NCBI GenBank assembly: GCA_019359435.1
Contig: JAHHHI010000109.1
Location: 1 to 59,925 of the forward strand
Source of the DNA: Kaiparowitsia implicata GSE-PSE-MK54-09C
Lineage (GTDB): Bacteria; Cyanobacteriota; Cyanobacteriia; Elainellales; Elainellaceae
DNA: 59,925 bases
Reading direction: 5' to 3'
The position numbers were made by a program, and so were the translations under genes. Shown in pieces: positions 1 through 7,109 of the stretch. The first letter of the stretch is position 1. Each line of letters begins with the position of its first letter. The notes under the pieces are model-generated. The model had not been told where the DNA came from and did no database searches. It worked only from the letters and a program-made list of their open reading frames with translations.

Positions 1-14
1 CGTGAGAGATTTAA

Positions 15-40
15 CGCCGTTTCGGCGCGCGATTTCTTTT
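15..40 (+). promoter_or_regulatory. hairpin plus T-rich tail in repC leader
   Basis: A 5-bp stem (CGCCG/CGGCG, loop TTT) is followed within a few bases by a T-rich run, just upstream of repC. In repABC replicons the repB-repC gap carries a counter-transcribed RNA that acts on repC through leader hairpins. This could be part of that attenuator, but the rest of the gap lies outside the window. Confidence 0.3.
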
Positions 41-61
41 GCCTGAACCGAGGCAAAGAAA

Positions 62-1291
62 GTGGAAACTCGACTCTCGACGACGCCCTTTGGGCGGCGA
101 TCGCTGACGCTCGCCCATGTGGCCAGCCAGGCGAACGCAAAAGTACGGCCGGCCGACAAGGCGGTCCACAGATGGAAGATGTTCCGAGCGATCTGTACGG
201 CGAAGAACCGTATCGGCGTGACTGAGCGTGCGCTTTCTGTTCTGAACGCACTGCTGTCGTTCCATCCTGAAACGGTGCTAACGGGCGACGAGCTCGTGGT
301 TTTCCCGTCCAACCAGCAACTCTGCCTGCGGGCGCACGGCATGTCGCCGGCGACGCTACGGCGGCACCTGGCTGTCCTGGTCGACTGTGGCCTGGTCATT
401 CGGCGCGACAGTCCCAACGGCAAGCGTTACGCGCGCAAGGACAGGGCAGGGGAGATCGAGGTCGCCTTCGGCTTCGACCTGTCGCCGCTCGTTGCCCGTG
501 CTGACGAAATTGAAGCCTGGGCCGAGGAGGTGGAGCTCGAGGAACGTGCGCTGAAGCTCGTCCGCGAGAAGATCTCCATCTGCCGTCGCGACATTGCCAA
601 GATGATCGCCACGGGGATCGAGGAGAGCGTTCCGACCCGGGTCTCAGGGCAGGGCCCGGCCAGCTGGATGGCGATCAACGAGAGCTATCGCGGCACTCTC
701 AGTCGGATTCCGCGCACCGCAACGCGCCTAGTGCTGGAGCCGCTAGCTGACGAGCTTGCCGTGTTGGCGGACGAGATCACTATCCTTCTGGAGAATCACG
801 TAAAAGCTCAGAATCTGAGCGGCAATGAGTCTCATTCTGAGCGTCACATACAGAATTCAAAACCAGACTCTCCTACTGATCTTGAACCTCGCTTTCCAGA
901 AAGCAGGGGGGCGATTGTCGAGATCGAGATCGAACCGTCCAGGATGCCACAGCGGACCTACCCGCTGGGCATGGTTCTGGAGGCCTGCCCCGACATCATC
1001 GACTACAGCCGCACCGGCATCGGGAACTGGCGAGACTTCGTCGCAACGGTTTCTGTTGTGCGACCGATGCTCGGGATCAGTCCGAGCGCTTGGTTTGAGG
1101 CGCAAGCTGCGATGGGCGACATCGAGGCGTCCGTCGTCATCGCGGCCATCCTGCAGCGCGGCGAGGCTATCAACAGCGCCGGCGGTTATCTGCGCGGCCT
1201 GACGCGTCGGGCGGAAGCCGGGGAATTCTCGCTTGGACCCATGCTGATGGCGCTGATCAGCCAGAAAACGCGTGGAAAGCAACGGGCGTGA
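62..1291 (+). CDS. repC: Plasmid replication initiator RepC
   Basis: RepC is the initiator of repABC plasmids and secondary chromosomes in alphaproteobacteria and binds an origin inside its own gene. At 409 aa the protein is of normal family length. The N-terminus has the typical TTPFGRRSLTLA start, followed by a winged-helix region to about residue 140 (ITERALSVL-like helix, then MSPATLRRHLAVLVDCGLV). A variable centre follows, then the conserved C-terminal domain from about residue 300 (YPLGMVLEACPDI to SAGGYLRGLTRRAE). The GTG start fits the N-terminal match and lies just after a GAGGCAAAG ribosome-binding-like sequence. repA and repB, which would normally lie upstream, are not in the window. 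Identification as RepC is secure. That the rest of the window is on the same replicon follows from contiguity. Confidence 0.93.
   Translation: METRLSTTPFGRRSLTLAHVASQANAKVRPADKAVHRWKMFRAICTAKNRIGVTERALSVLNALLSFHPETVLTGDELVVFPSNQQLCLRAHGMSPATLRRHLAVLVDCGLVIRRDSPNGKRYARKDRAGEIEVAFGFDLSPLVARADEIEAWAEEVELEERALKLVREKISICRRDIAKMIATGIEESVPTRVSGQGPASWMAINESYRGTLSRIPRTATRLVLEPLADELAVLADEITILLENHVKAQNLSGNESHSERHIQNSKPDSPTDLEPRFPESRGAIVEIEIEPSRMPQRTYPLGMVLEACPDIIDYSRTGIGNWRDFVATVSVVRPMLGISPSAWFEAQAAMGDIEASVVIAAILQRGEAINSAGGYLRGLTRRAEAGEFSLGPMLMALISQKTRGKQRA
800..890 (+). other. Putative origin region inside repC
   Basis: This is the most A+T-rich stretch of the otherwise GC-rich repC. It contains a perfect 15-bp palindrome, GCTCAGAATCTGAGC (806-820), with a partial second copy of CTGAGC at about 836. 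In characterised repABC plasmids the origin of replication lies in an AT-rich segment within the repC coding sequence. The assignment here is by analogy only. Confidence 0.4.
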
Positions 1292-1354
1292 GCAAGGATG
1301 AGGTGACACGATCAATGAGGCGCAAACCGGCGAATCCACCAAGAGGACGAGGCC

Positions 1355-2079
1355 ATGACCAAGGTCGTTTTCTACCCGTACCGCGGAGATGACCGCGAGA
1401 GATGGCGTACTCATTCATCGACGCTGGCCCTTGCCTGATGGTCCAGGAATTTGCTGAGATCGAGCGCGAATACCGGATCTTCATCGTGGACGGAAAGCCT
1501 GTCACGGGCGCCGGCAATATCGTCAGCCACACGCCGCAGGACAATATCGCGCCCTTCAATCCGTTGGTTTCGCCTCACCCAACGATCGACGATTGCGCGC
1601 CCGATGAGGCTCTAGTGACGGCCTATCTTGCGTTTGCGGCCAAGGTCATTCCGGGCATTCCGCACACGAGCTACGTCCTGGACGTCGCCATGATCAATGG
1701 CCGGCCCGGTATCGTGGAGATCAATCCGCTTCATCTCGGACAGGTCGGCCTGTTCGGATGCGATCCGATGCGCCTTTCTGTAGCTGTGCTGAAGAGCTGC
1801 GGCTTGCTACACGCCGAGCCGGTCGCGGCCAGACGGTTTGATCGAGAGGGCACCCCAGCAATGCATCAGCGGCGTGAATCGATCACGCCCGACCGATTCA
1901 AGCTTTGCGTTGGACCGGTCGTGGTACGCCGCGCGAAATGCCGTCCATGGACAGCGCGCGCAACATCACCCCCGGCAAACTGCAGATGCTGGTGCTCGAA
2001 CGCCGGGACGAGAGTTGCAACATGGCGCGCTACTATGTTCTCGCGATCGAGCCGACGCTCTTCGGCGACACGGCCCTGA
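1355..2079 (+). pseudogene. ATP-grasp domain protein, 5'-deleted and frameshifted
   Basis: The frame open from 1402 encodes the C-terminal part of an ATP-grasp fold protein (MVQEFAEIEREYRIFIVDGK, then VLDVAMINGRPGIVEINPL). This has the late ATP-grasp pattern in which an acidic residue and N in EINP coordinate Mg-ATP. The N-terminal half is absent. Instead a plausible native start (ATG at 1355, MTKVVFYPYRGDDRE) is in another frame and stops at 1438, so only the first 15 or so codons remain, joined to the C-terminal half by an internal deletion. Homology fades after about 1850, and the rest of the frame is out-of-frame overlap with the WGR gene. Probably a relic; the substrate cannot be guessed. 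Confidence 0.6.
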
Positions 2080-2210
2080 TCCGCGAATGGGGACGGATCG
2101 GCGCGCAGGGCCGGCGCCGCCTCGACCTCCACCCAGACTATGCTGCAGCAGCAGTGGCCCTCGACGTGTGGCTGACGCGCAAATCCCGTCGCGGCTACCA
2201 GCTTCGCTGA
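1938..2210 (+). CDS. WGR domain-containing protein
   Basis: Small stand-alone WGR-domain protein of about 90 aa. The signature is visible as NMARYYVLAIEPTLFGDTALIREWGRIGAQGRRRLDL, here written to show the order only, with the W-G-R triplet in REWGRIG. WGR domains bind nucleic acids in PARPs, but the short bacterial versions have no assigned role and are common on alphaproteobacterial plasmids. ATG codons at 1938, 1947 and 1986 are all possible starts; the last would begin almost at the domain boundary. The 5' end overlaps the tail of the ATP-grasp relic in another frame. Confidence 0.7.
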   Translation: MPSMDSARNITPGKLQMLVLERRDESCNMARYYVLAIEPTLFGDTALIREWGRIGAQGRRRLDLHPDYAAAAVALDVWLTRKSRRGYQLR

Positions 2211-2326
2211 ATGCCGCGGGCAGGGGAGGGGACCTACCGATTCCGAGGTCCGCATCGCCTGCATCTTGCTCTCTGGCCAGTTTCCGCTATTCCGGGCGCC
2301 GTTTCCCCCAATCAACGAGATTGTCG

Positions 2327-2599
2327 ATGACCAAGAACGAACTCATTGCCGCTGTGGCTGAAGGCACCGGCAAAACTAAGGCCGATGTCGGCGCGATCCT
2401 GGCCTCGCTCGCCGAGATCGCCACGAAAGTCTTGAAGGAAGGCGGCGACGTCACGCTTGGCGGCATCGGCAAGCTCTCGGCCGCAAAGCGCGACGCGCGC
2501 CAGGCGCGCAATCCCTCGACCGGCGCCATGATCGACGTGCCGGCAAAGACCGTCGTCAAGTTCAAGGTCGCCAAGGATCTCGCCGACACCGTCGCCTGA
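2327..2599 (+). CDS. HU family DNA-binding protein
   Basis: A 90-aa nucleoid-associated protein of the HU/IHF family. The N-terminal dimerisation helices (MTKNELIAAVAEGTGKTKAD) are followed by the beta-arm region with GGDVTLGGIGKLSAAKRDAR and the RNPSTGAMIDVPAK segment containing the DNA-intercalating proline position. It should bend DNA and could assist replication initiation or compaction of the replicon. The start is set by the family N-terminus; the frame is open further upstream but that part has no homology. A long hairpin follows the stop codon. Confidence 0.93.
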   Translation: MTKNELIAAVAEGTGKTKADVGAILASLAEIATKVLKEGGDVTLGGIGKLSAAKRDARQARNPSTGAMIDVPAKTVVKFKVAKDLADTVA

Positions 2600-2618
2600 T
2601 TTGTATTGATTCTAAATT

Positions 2619-2660
2619 GAGGTGCAGTTTTGGATGTCTTGATCATCAGAACTGCACCTC
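2619..2660. terminator. 11-bp inverted repeat after HU gene
   Basis: Perfect arms GAGGTGCAGTT and AACTGCACCTC are separated by 20 bases, 19 bp after the HU stop. Only a short T stretch follows, so a rho-independent terminator is possible but a regulatory cruciform cannot be excluded. Confidence 0.4.
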
Positions 2661-2759
2661 TTCAAGCGTACGATTTCTAATATTGGATAGACTTCACTGA
2701 ATATCGCCGCTAATCCGGTTGTCGAGTGGTGATTTCACTCCTTCGCACCGGAGAGCCGA

Positions 2760-3233
2760 ATGTCCGATAACAACGCCGAGCTTCTCGAACTAACGACCTC
2801 GGTCGTTGCAGCCTATGTCGCGAATAACAATGTTCAGCCGTCGGATCTCGTCGACCTGATCGCCAGCACCTATTCCGCGCTGGCCAGGCTTGGTGGCGAG
2901 CCGGCGCCTGCTCCCGTCGCCGCACTGGTCCCGGCAGTCCCGATCCGCAAGTCAGTCACGCCAGACGCGATCATTTGCCTGGAAGACGGCAAGAAGTTCA
3001 AATCCCTGAAGCGTCACCTCAACACGGCCTATGGCCTGACGCCTGAACAATATCGCACGAAGTGGGGCCTGCCGGTCGACTACCCGATGGTTGCTCCCGC
3101 CTATGCCGAAGCACGCTCCGCGCTGGCCAAGTCGATGGGCCTAGGGCGTAAGGCAGCGCGCAAGCCCGTCGTTTCGGAAAAAGCCAAGGCTGCGCCGAGC
3201 GCAAAATCGGCACGCGCGAAGGCTTCCGCCTAA
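2760..3233 (+). CDS. MucR/Ros family transcriptional regulator
   Basis: A 157-aa zinc-finger regulator of the alphaproteobacterial MucR/Ros family, which acts as an H-NS-like silencer of surface polysaccharide, virulence and motility genes. The N-terminal helical part ([15 protein letters not shown]) is the oligomerisation segment. The finger sits at about residues 60-90 ([21 protein letters not shown]) with C, D, H and H ligand positions, as in the Cys-Asp-His2 variants, followed by [13 protein letters not shown]. An Ala/Lys-rich tail ends the protein. A terminator-like hairpin follows. It could affect the autotransporter genes in this window, but that is inference. Confidence 0.92.
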   Translation: MSDNNAELLELTTSVVAAYVANNNVQPSDLVDLIASTYSALARLGGEPAPAPVAALVPAVPIRKSVTPDAIICLEDGKKFKSLKRHLNTAYGLTPEQYRTKWGLPVDYPMVAPAYAEARSALAKSMGLGRKAARKPVVSEKAKAAPSAKSARAKASA

Positions 3234-3259
3234 TCCTCGGCATGATCCATGGGCAGGAG

Positions 3260-3282
3260 AGGGGCTATCGCCCCTTTCTCTC
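3260..3282 (+). terminator. Rho-independent terminator after mucR-like gene
   Basis: Stem AGGGGC/GCCCCT with loop TATC and a following pyrimidine-rich TTTCTCTC run, about 25 bp after the stop codon. Confidence 0.55.
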
Positions 3283-3283
3283 G

Positions 3284-3514
3284 CTATCCCCGATCGCCCG
3301 CTATCCCACGAAAGACCCCACCCAACCACTGCCGCAAGGTGGAGGTCCGCTTACGCGGGCGCACGATTCCCATGGCGCGATCGGCATTTTCCTGGATGAT
3401 CTCATTTAATGCTTCGGCCTTGAGTGACTCGAACCATCGCTGCGACGCCTTGCCGGCGTTGGCGCCAGTCGGAATCGGCGCATTGCGTCCGACCTTCTTG
3501 CGATAGCTGGCCAA
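3284..3514 (-). CDS. Hypothetical protein, possibly a C-terminal fragment
   Basis: A 76-aa basic protein read from a TTG codon; not recognised. The frame continues upstream for at least 20 more codons (…FRDFEEQAEIRALASYRKKV) without an ATG, so this may be the 3' end of a longer protein or a gene with an unusual start. Composition is credible (helix-forming KASQRWFESLKAEALNEII) and it converges on the MucR-like gene. Confidence 0.4.
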   Translation of the reverse strand: MASYRKKVGRNAPIPTGANAGKASQRWFESLKAEALNEIIQENADRAMGIVRPRKRTSTLRQWLGGVFRGIAGDRG

Positions 3515-3579
3515 CGCTCGGATCTCGGCCTGTTCCTCGAAATCCCGAAAGCATGAGCAAAGGGCCGCCCGCGGCCGCG

Positions 3580-4302
3580 TCAGCTCGGCGACACGTCGAG
3601 ACGCGCAGAGACCCGTGAAATGGCTGCCAGCGCTGCTGTGAAGGCCGCCAGACGATCGAGCAGCAAATCATCCGGATCCACAATCGTGAACCACCGCTGC
3701 CTCTGGACGTAGGAGTTCGATCCCTCGGCGCTAGGCACCGAAACATTCGTTCGCAGCGTCACGACCCTGCTCGCCTCCGCCTCATCAATCAGGTCGACAT
3801 CCAGCAGCTTCAGCAGCTCGGCATGGGGCTTGTTGCGGCCGGGGAATTTGATGAACACGATCGCTCGACCCGGCCGCCGTAGACGTCTGATCTCCGCAAG
3901 CGTCGCATGCTTCTCGGTTTCGGCGCCAACGCCGTTGTCCGGATCCAGGAACACGAGGTCGGCGCCATCCAGCGCCTCGCGCTTGCGCTTGCTCCAGGCC
4001 GCCCGCTCGATCCGAGAGGGCATCGGCTCGCGATGAAACAGCGAGCCTGCTGGCCAGATCGCGGACGCTTCGAGAGATGCGATCGTTCTGGCAGGAAGCG
4101 TCGACAGCCCCTCGTGCAACTGCGCGTCGAGCACCCGCCACGCCGGCTCGTCTCGCCATTCCAGATGACGGCCATCCGGGCGGCCATCATCGCCCGGGGC
4201 GTAATACCAGGCCACGCCGAGCTTCCGATCGCTCGACGCAAGCGAGCGCAGCAGAGCGAATTTCAGGACGTCGCTGACGTCGCCGGCATACTGATCGCGC
4301 AT
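3580..4302 (-). CDS. Conserved hypothetical protein, possible methyltransferase-like fold
   Basis: A 240-aa soluble protein. I do not have a firm family name. The opening MRDQYAGDVSDVLKFALLR resembles the start of RlmJ-type rRNA adenine methyltransferases (…H-A-G-N-x-A-D-V-L-K-H), and the central LVFLDPDNGVG resembles the DPP-type catalytic loop, though the canonical DPPY is not present. FVQRQRW-like and FIKFPGRN segments follow in the C-terminal half. It lies 12 bp downstream of the GIY-YIG gene on the same strand and is almost certainly co-transcribed with it, hinting at a nuclease plus DNA/RNA-modifying partner. Function is inferred only weakly. Confidence 0.65.
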   Translation of the reverse strand: MRDQYAGDVSDVLKFALLRSLASSDRKLGVAWYYAPGDDGRPDGRHLEWRDEPAWRVLDAQLHEGLSTLPARTIASLEASAIWPAGSLFHREPMPSRIERAAWSKRKREALDGADLVFLDPDNGVGAETEKHATLAEIRRLRRPGRAIVFIKFPGRNKPHAELLKLLDVDLIDEAEASRVVTLRTNVSVPSAEGSNSYVQRQRWFTIVDPDDLLLDRLAAFTAALAAISRVSARLDVSPS

Positions 4303-4314
4303 CGACTTTTCTCG

Positions 4315-5145
4315 TCAGTTCCTGTTGAGGCCCATATCGCGGCTCTGCAGCTTCTTCTTCCAGCGATCTTCGAGTTTCTGAAGGTCGTCCAGTGTCGCGC
4401 CCGTGCCGACGGTTTCGAGGATCGACACCTGATAGTCGCTCGGATCGCGGCACTTCAATGCGACATTCCCACCGTGGCCGGAGGCAAAGTAGGCGCGCCA
4501 CCTCCCCATGAAGCCGTCAATTCCAGAGGCCATGCCCACATACTGCTCGCGCGTCTTCGGGCATGTCAGCAGATAGACCCCGCGTGTCGACGACAATGCT
4601 GATGTCCACGTGGCAGGCAAGGCATCGATTTCCGACAGATTGACGATGAGTGCCGGGAAGCCTGGAAAGGGCGGCTCTCCAAGGTCGCGGCGCAGCTCGA
4701 CCACTTGCTTTGCTTCCCGGTCGCCGCGCTGGATCCATGAGCGATATCCCCGTCCCCAGTCGATCCAGAGCCGCCCAGCGAACTCCTGCAGTTCCGATCG
4801 GAGTTCGAGCCTGTAGAGATGCGATTCCCCCGCCGGCTCAATGCCGCCAGTGATCGGGTGAATTCGATCCGAAGCAAGAACGCCGGTCAGTTCGACGGAA
4901 TAGATTCCGACAAAAAGTGTTTGCGGGCCGGGAACGCCGACGAACGCGGCCCAATAGGGCGCGCGAAGTCGAGCTGCGTCGCTGATCGCTTGCGTCTGCT
5001 GATAGGCCTCAAATCGATCTCGATGGTCACGCCACAGAATATAAGGCGAAAGATAATTGGAGTTCCGCGATTCCTGGTGTCGCAATAGCCTCACGTCACG
5101 TCGATCTATTTCAGCCAAATCCAATAGGTTACCAAATGCGAGCAC
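4315..5145 (-). CDS. GIY-YIG nuclease family protein
   Basis: A 276-aa protein. The C-terminal about 90 residues form a GIY-YIG nuclease domain: GVYLLT is the GIY strand, QYVG the YIG strand, FMGRWRAYF carries the conserved Arg helix, and a late Glu lies in LQKLEDRWKKKL. The N-terminal about 180 residues (ILWRDHRDRFEAYQQTQ, PYWAAFVG, WIDWGRGYRSWIQR) form a conserved region of unknown fold that probably supplies specificity. A GTG start is preceded at good spacing by GGGGA. It is the first gene of a two-gene unit with the uncharacterised 240-aa protein. Such proteins could act in DNA repair, restriction or RNA cleavage; the sequence does not decide. Confidence 0.82.
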   Translation of the reverse strand: MLAFGNLLDLAEIDRRDVRLLRHQESRNSNYLSPYILWRDHRDRFEAYQQTQAISDAARLRAPYWAAFVGVPGPQTLFVGIYSVELTGVLASDRIHPITGGIEPAGESHLYRLELRSELQEFAGRLWIDWGRGYRSWIQRGDREAKQVVELRRDLGEPPFPGFPALIVNLSEIDALPATWTSALSSTRGVYLLTCPKTREQYVGMASGIDGFMGRWRAYFASGHGGNVALKCRDPSDYQVSILETVGTGATLDDLQKLEDRWKKKLQSRDMGLNRN

Positions 5146-5270
5146 TTTTATTTTCCCCGCCCATGTGACGCTTCGCGCTTATTTTTTGCGAGTTTCAGGC
5201 CGCCCCGCACCATACTTCAAGCTGCCCCAATTTTTACCTTACCTTGTAGTGCGAAGGCGGCCGACCCAGG

Positions 5271-5296
5271 GGAACCTAAAATAACGGATCTTCGTT
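5271..5296 (+). promoter_or_regulatory. EcfG-type general stress promoter
   Basis: GGAAC, 17 bp, then CGTT: a perfect match to the consensus of the alphaproteobacterial general stress sigma factor EcfG (GGAAC-N16-17-CGTT). It lies 44 bp before the small exported protein gene, whose neighbours are also stress-type genes. Confidence 0.75.
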
Positions 5297-5340
5297 GTGC
5301 AGGCATCGGGCCGAATGGCCCGCCTATCGGGAGGATCGCT

Positions 5341-5637
5341 ATGAAAAAGCTCGTCATCACCACGCTGCTTGCGTCGGTCGTATCGCTCGGGGCTTTCGCC
5401 CAAACCTCCACTACTTCGCCGGCACCCGCTCCGGCCCCAGCGGATGCAAAAGCTCCGCTTCCTGGCGCCAACAGCTTCACGGAAGGGCAGGCCAAGAGCC
5501 GCCTCGAAGCGAATGGCTATAGCGCCATTGGCGAGCTCAAGAAGGACGACAACGGCGTCTGGAAGGGTTCGGCCACGCACGGCGGCCAGCAGGTGACTGT
5601 GAGCGTGGATTATCGCGGCAACATCACCCGCCATTGA
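5341..5637 (+). CDS. Small exported PepSY-like protein
   Basis: A 98-aa protein with a clear signal peptide (MKKLVITTLLASVVSLGAFAQ), an Ala/Pro-rich linker (about 22-45) and a compact domain, ANGYSAIGELKKDDNGVWKGSA then VSVDYRGNI. This has the layout of PepSY-type small periplasmic domains in alphaproteobacteria, where a G-Y-x-x-[IV] strand is followed by a glycine turn and a [D]x-G-x-[IV] strand. It is the first gene after an EcfG-type promoter, so it is probably expressed in the general stress response. The periplasmic function is unknown. Confidence 0.75.
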   Translation: MKKLVITTLLASVVSLGAFAQTSTTSPAPAPAPADAKAPLPGANSFTEGQAKSRLEANGYSAIGELKKDDNGVWKGSATHGGQQVTVSVDYRGNITRH

Positions 5638-5660
5638 CCGGCAGTTTTCGGGAGAACGTC

Positions 5661-6203
5661 ATGACACGCACAGTCACCAGATCGTACGACGATTACAGCA
5701 CCGCGAGCTCGGTTGTGGCGGAGCTGGAGAGCGCCGGCTTCTCCGGCGACGACGTCAGCCTCATCGGACGCCGAGATGCTGACAACGACGATGAGAGCAA
5801 CGCCGCCGAAGGCGCGGGGATTGGCGCAGGCGTTGGTGGAGCGGCGGGCTTGCTCGCCGGCCTGGGCATGCTCGCGATTCCCGGCATCGGCCCTGTGGTC
5901 GCGGCCGGTTGGTTGGCCGCAACGGCCGCCGGCGCGGTTGCAGGCGCGGCTGCTGGCGGCGTCATCGGCGCCATGACTAGCGCCGGGGTCGATGAGAAGG
6001 ACGCTCACGTCTACGCCGAAAGCGTGCGGCGCGGCGGTTCCGTGGTGTCCGTTCGAGCCTCGGACGCCCGTGCAGACGAAGCCGAGGCGATTATGGATCG
6101 GGCGATCCCGGTCGATATCACCACGCGCCGCTCGGAGTATGAGCGCGAGGGCTGGACCCAGTTCGACCCGAACGCGACGCCCTACATTCGCCCCGGAATC
6201 TAA
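5661..6203 (+). CDS. General stress protein with glycine-zipper core
   Basis: A 180-aa protein. The N-terminal part (TRSYDDYSTASSVVAELESAGFSGDDVSLIGRR) matches the general-stress-protein-17M/YflT-like domain. The centre is a Gly/Ala-rich stretch (about 55-120) with repeated GxxxG spacing that would pack in or on a membrane. The C-terminal part (VDEKDAHVYAESVRRGGSVVSVRA) is typical of the same family. The start is the ATG 9 bp after GGGAG; an upstream in-frame codon adds only unrelated residues. It follows the PepSY-like gene by 23 bp and is probably read from the same EcfG promoter. Confidence 0.8.
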   Translation: MTRTVTRSYDDYSTASSVVAELESAGFSGDDVSLIGRRDADNDDESNAAEGAGIGAGVGGAAGLLAGLGMLAIPGIGPVVAAGWLAATAAGAVAGAAAGGVIGAMTSAGVDEKDAHVYAESVRRGGSVVSVRASDARADEAEAIMDRAIPVDITTRRSEYEREGWTQFDPNATPYIRPGI

Positions 6204-6293
6204 GTCCGCCGACCCGCCCTGTCAGGCTGGTGCCTGGCAGGGCTCTCCAAACGGCCTCGTACCACGCGATGTCCATCCAATATGGGGGCGATG

Positions 6294-6539
6294 ATGAGCA
6301 ACTCGAACGATCCAGACATCCGCAAGACCGAAGCGCGGGCTGAACGGCAAGGCGAAATGGAGGGCGGGCAAGCTGTGCCCCCGATGCAGGCCGACCGGCA
6401 CTCGGCCGCGGACCCTGCTGTCGAAACTCCTGTAGAAGGTCGGCAGGGTTTCTTGGGTCGTCCGGTGCTGGCCGTGTTAGTCGGTGGCCTCCTGCTCGTC
6501 GGCGTAGCTTGGCTGGTCGTTCACTACGCCGTGCCATAA
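6294..6539 (+). CDS. Small single-span membrane protein
   Basis: About 81 aa. The N-terminal two thirds are charged and polar (DIRKTEARAERQGEMEGG) and the C-terminus is one hydrophobic span, PVLAVLVGGLLLVGVAWLVVHYA, so it is a tail-anchored protein. Three ATGs in frame (6282, 6291, 6294) are possible; the last is best placed behind GGGGGCG. It sits in the stress cluster and is almost contiguous with the next gene. No family recognised. Confidence 0.6.
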   Translation: MSNSNDPDIRKTEARAERQGEMEGGQAVPPMQADRHSAADPAVETPVEGRQGFLGRPVLAVLVGGLLLVGVAWLVVHYAVP

Positions 6540-6540
6540 A

Positions 6541-6765
6541 ATGAATCATCTCGCGGATGCTGCGAGGGCTGCAGCCGGAGATCCGGTCGCGATGCTTGGC
6601 GTGGTCGAACAGGTTTTGTCAGATAGCCGCGCGACGGACGAACAGAAGTCGGCCGCGACGTTAACGCGAAATTCACTGCGCAGCTTGCTCCGCAAAGCCA
6701 ACCCGGCCGATGCGGGTCAGCACGCAGCCCTAATCCGGTTTAACAAGCTTATTGGCCTTCTTTGA
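6541..6765 (+). CDS. Hypothetical protein
   Basis: A 74-aa helical protein (ADAARAAAGDPVAMLGVVEQVLSDSRA, NSLRSLLRKANPA). It starts immediately after the stop of the membrane protein, which argues for translational coupling. Not recognised; no signal peptide or membrane span. Confidence 0.55.
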   Translation: MNHLADAARAAAGDPVAMLGVVEQVLSDSRATDEQKSAATLTRNSLRSLLRKANPADAGQHAALIRFNKLIGLL

Positions 6766-6793
6766 GCCAAGGCTCCAACCAGGAAGTAAAGTG

Positions 6794-7102
6794 ATGGAAC
6801 GTCGATCCTTCTTATTTGGGTTTCTGGCACTAGCTGCGGGTGGGTCCATTGGACTCGAACGCGCACAAGCGGCTTCCGAGCCTGCGGCTGCCGATGTGGC
6901 GAGCCCCGAGGTCTCGGCTCTGACTTTACCGGACGGCACGCCCCTGGATTGGTCTCAGCATCGAGGCAATGACTGGAACCGCCGCCACGGCCATCATAGA
7001 CCTCGGCATCACCATCGGCATCGCCGGGGTCGTCGCAGGCAAGTTTGCCGGGTGCACCGGGACAGGTGGGGTCGGCGGATCAGGCGTTGCCATTGGGTCT
7101 GA
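6794..7102 (+). CDS. Exported protamine-like Arg/His-rich protein
   Basis: A 102-aa protein with an N-terminal signal that begins MERRSFLFGFLALAAGG, with adjacent arginines before a hydrophobic core as in Tat-type signals. A middle region contains LPDGTPLDWSQ. The C-terminus is extremely rich in Arg and His (HHRPRHHHRHRRGRRRQ), ending with two Cys (VCRVH, RRCHWV). Similar proteins are annotated in related genera as protamine-like. The tail could bind metal, DNA or anionic envelope polymers; none of this is shown. It closes the stress-type cluster and converges on dnaE2. Confidence 0.65.
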   Translation: MERRSFLFGFLALAAGGSIGLERAQAASEPAAADVASPEVSALTLPDGTPLDWSQHRGNDWNRRHGHHRPRHHHRHRRGRRRQVCRVHRDRWGRRIRRCHWV

Positions 7103-7109
7103 GTAGCGA

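Noticed and set aside
1-61. parS or repB end at the left edge
   Set aside because: No GTTnnCnGCnGnnAAC-type site was found and no repB reading frame can be recognised in 61 bases.
857-1414. Minus-strand open frame across the repC 3' end
   Set aside because: Antisense shadow of repC; no start signal or recognisable domain.
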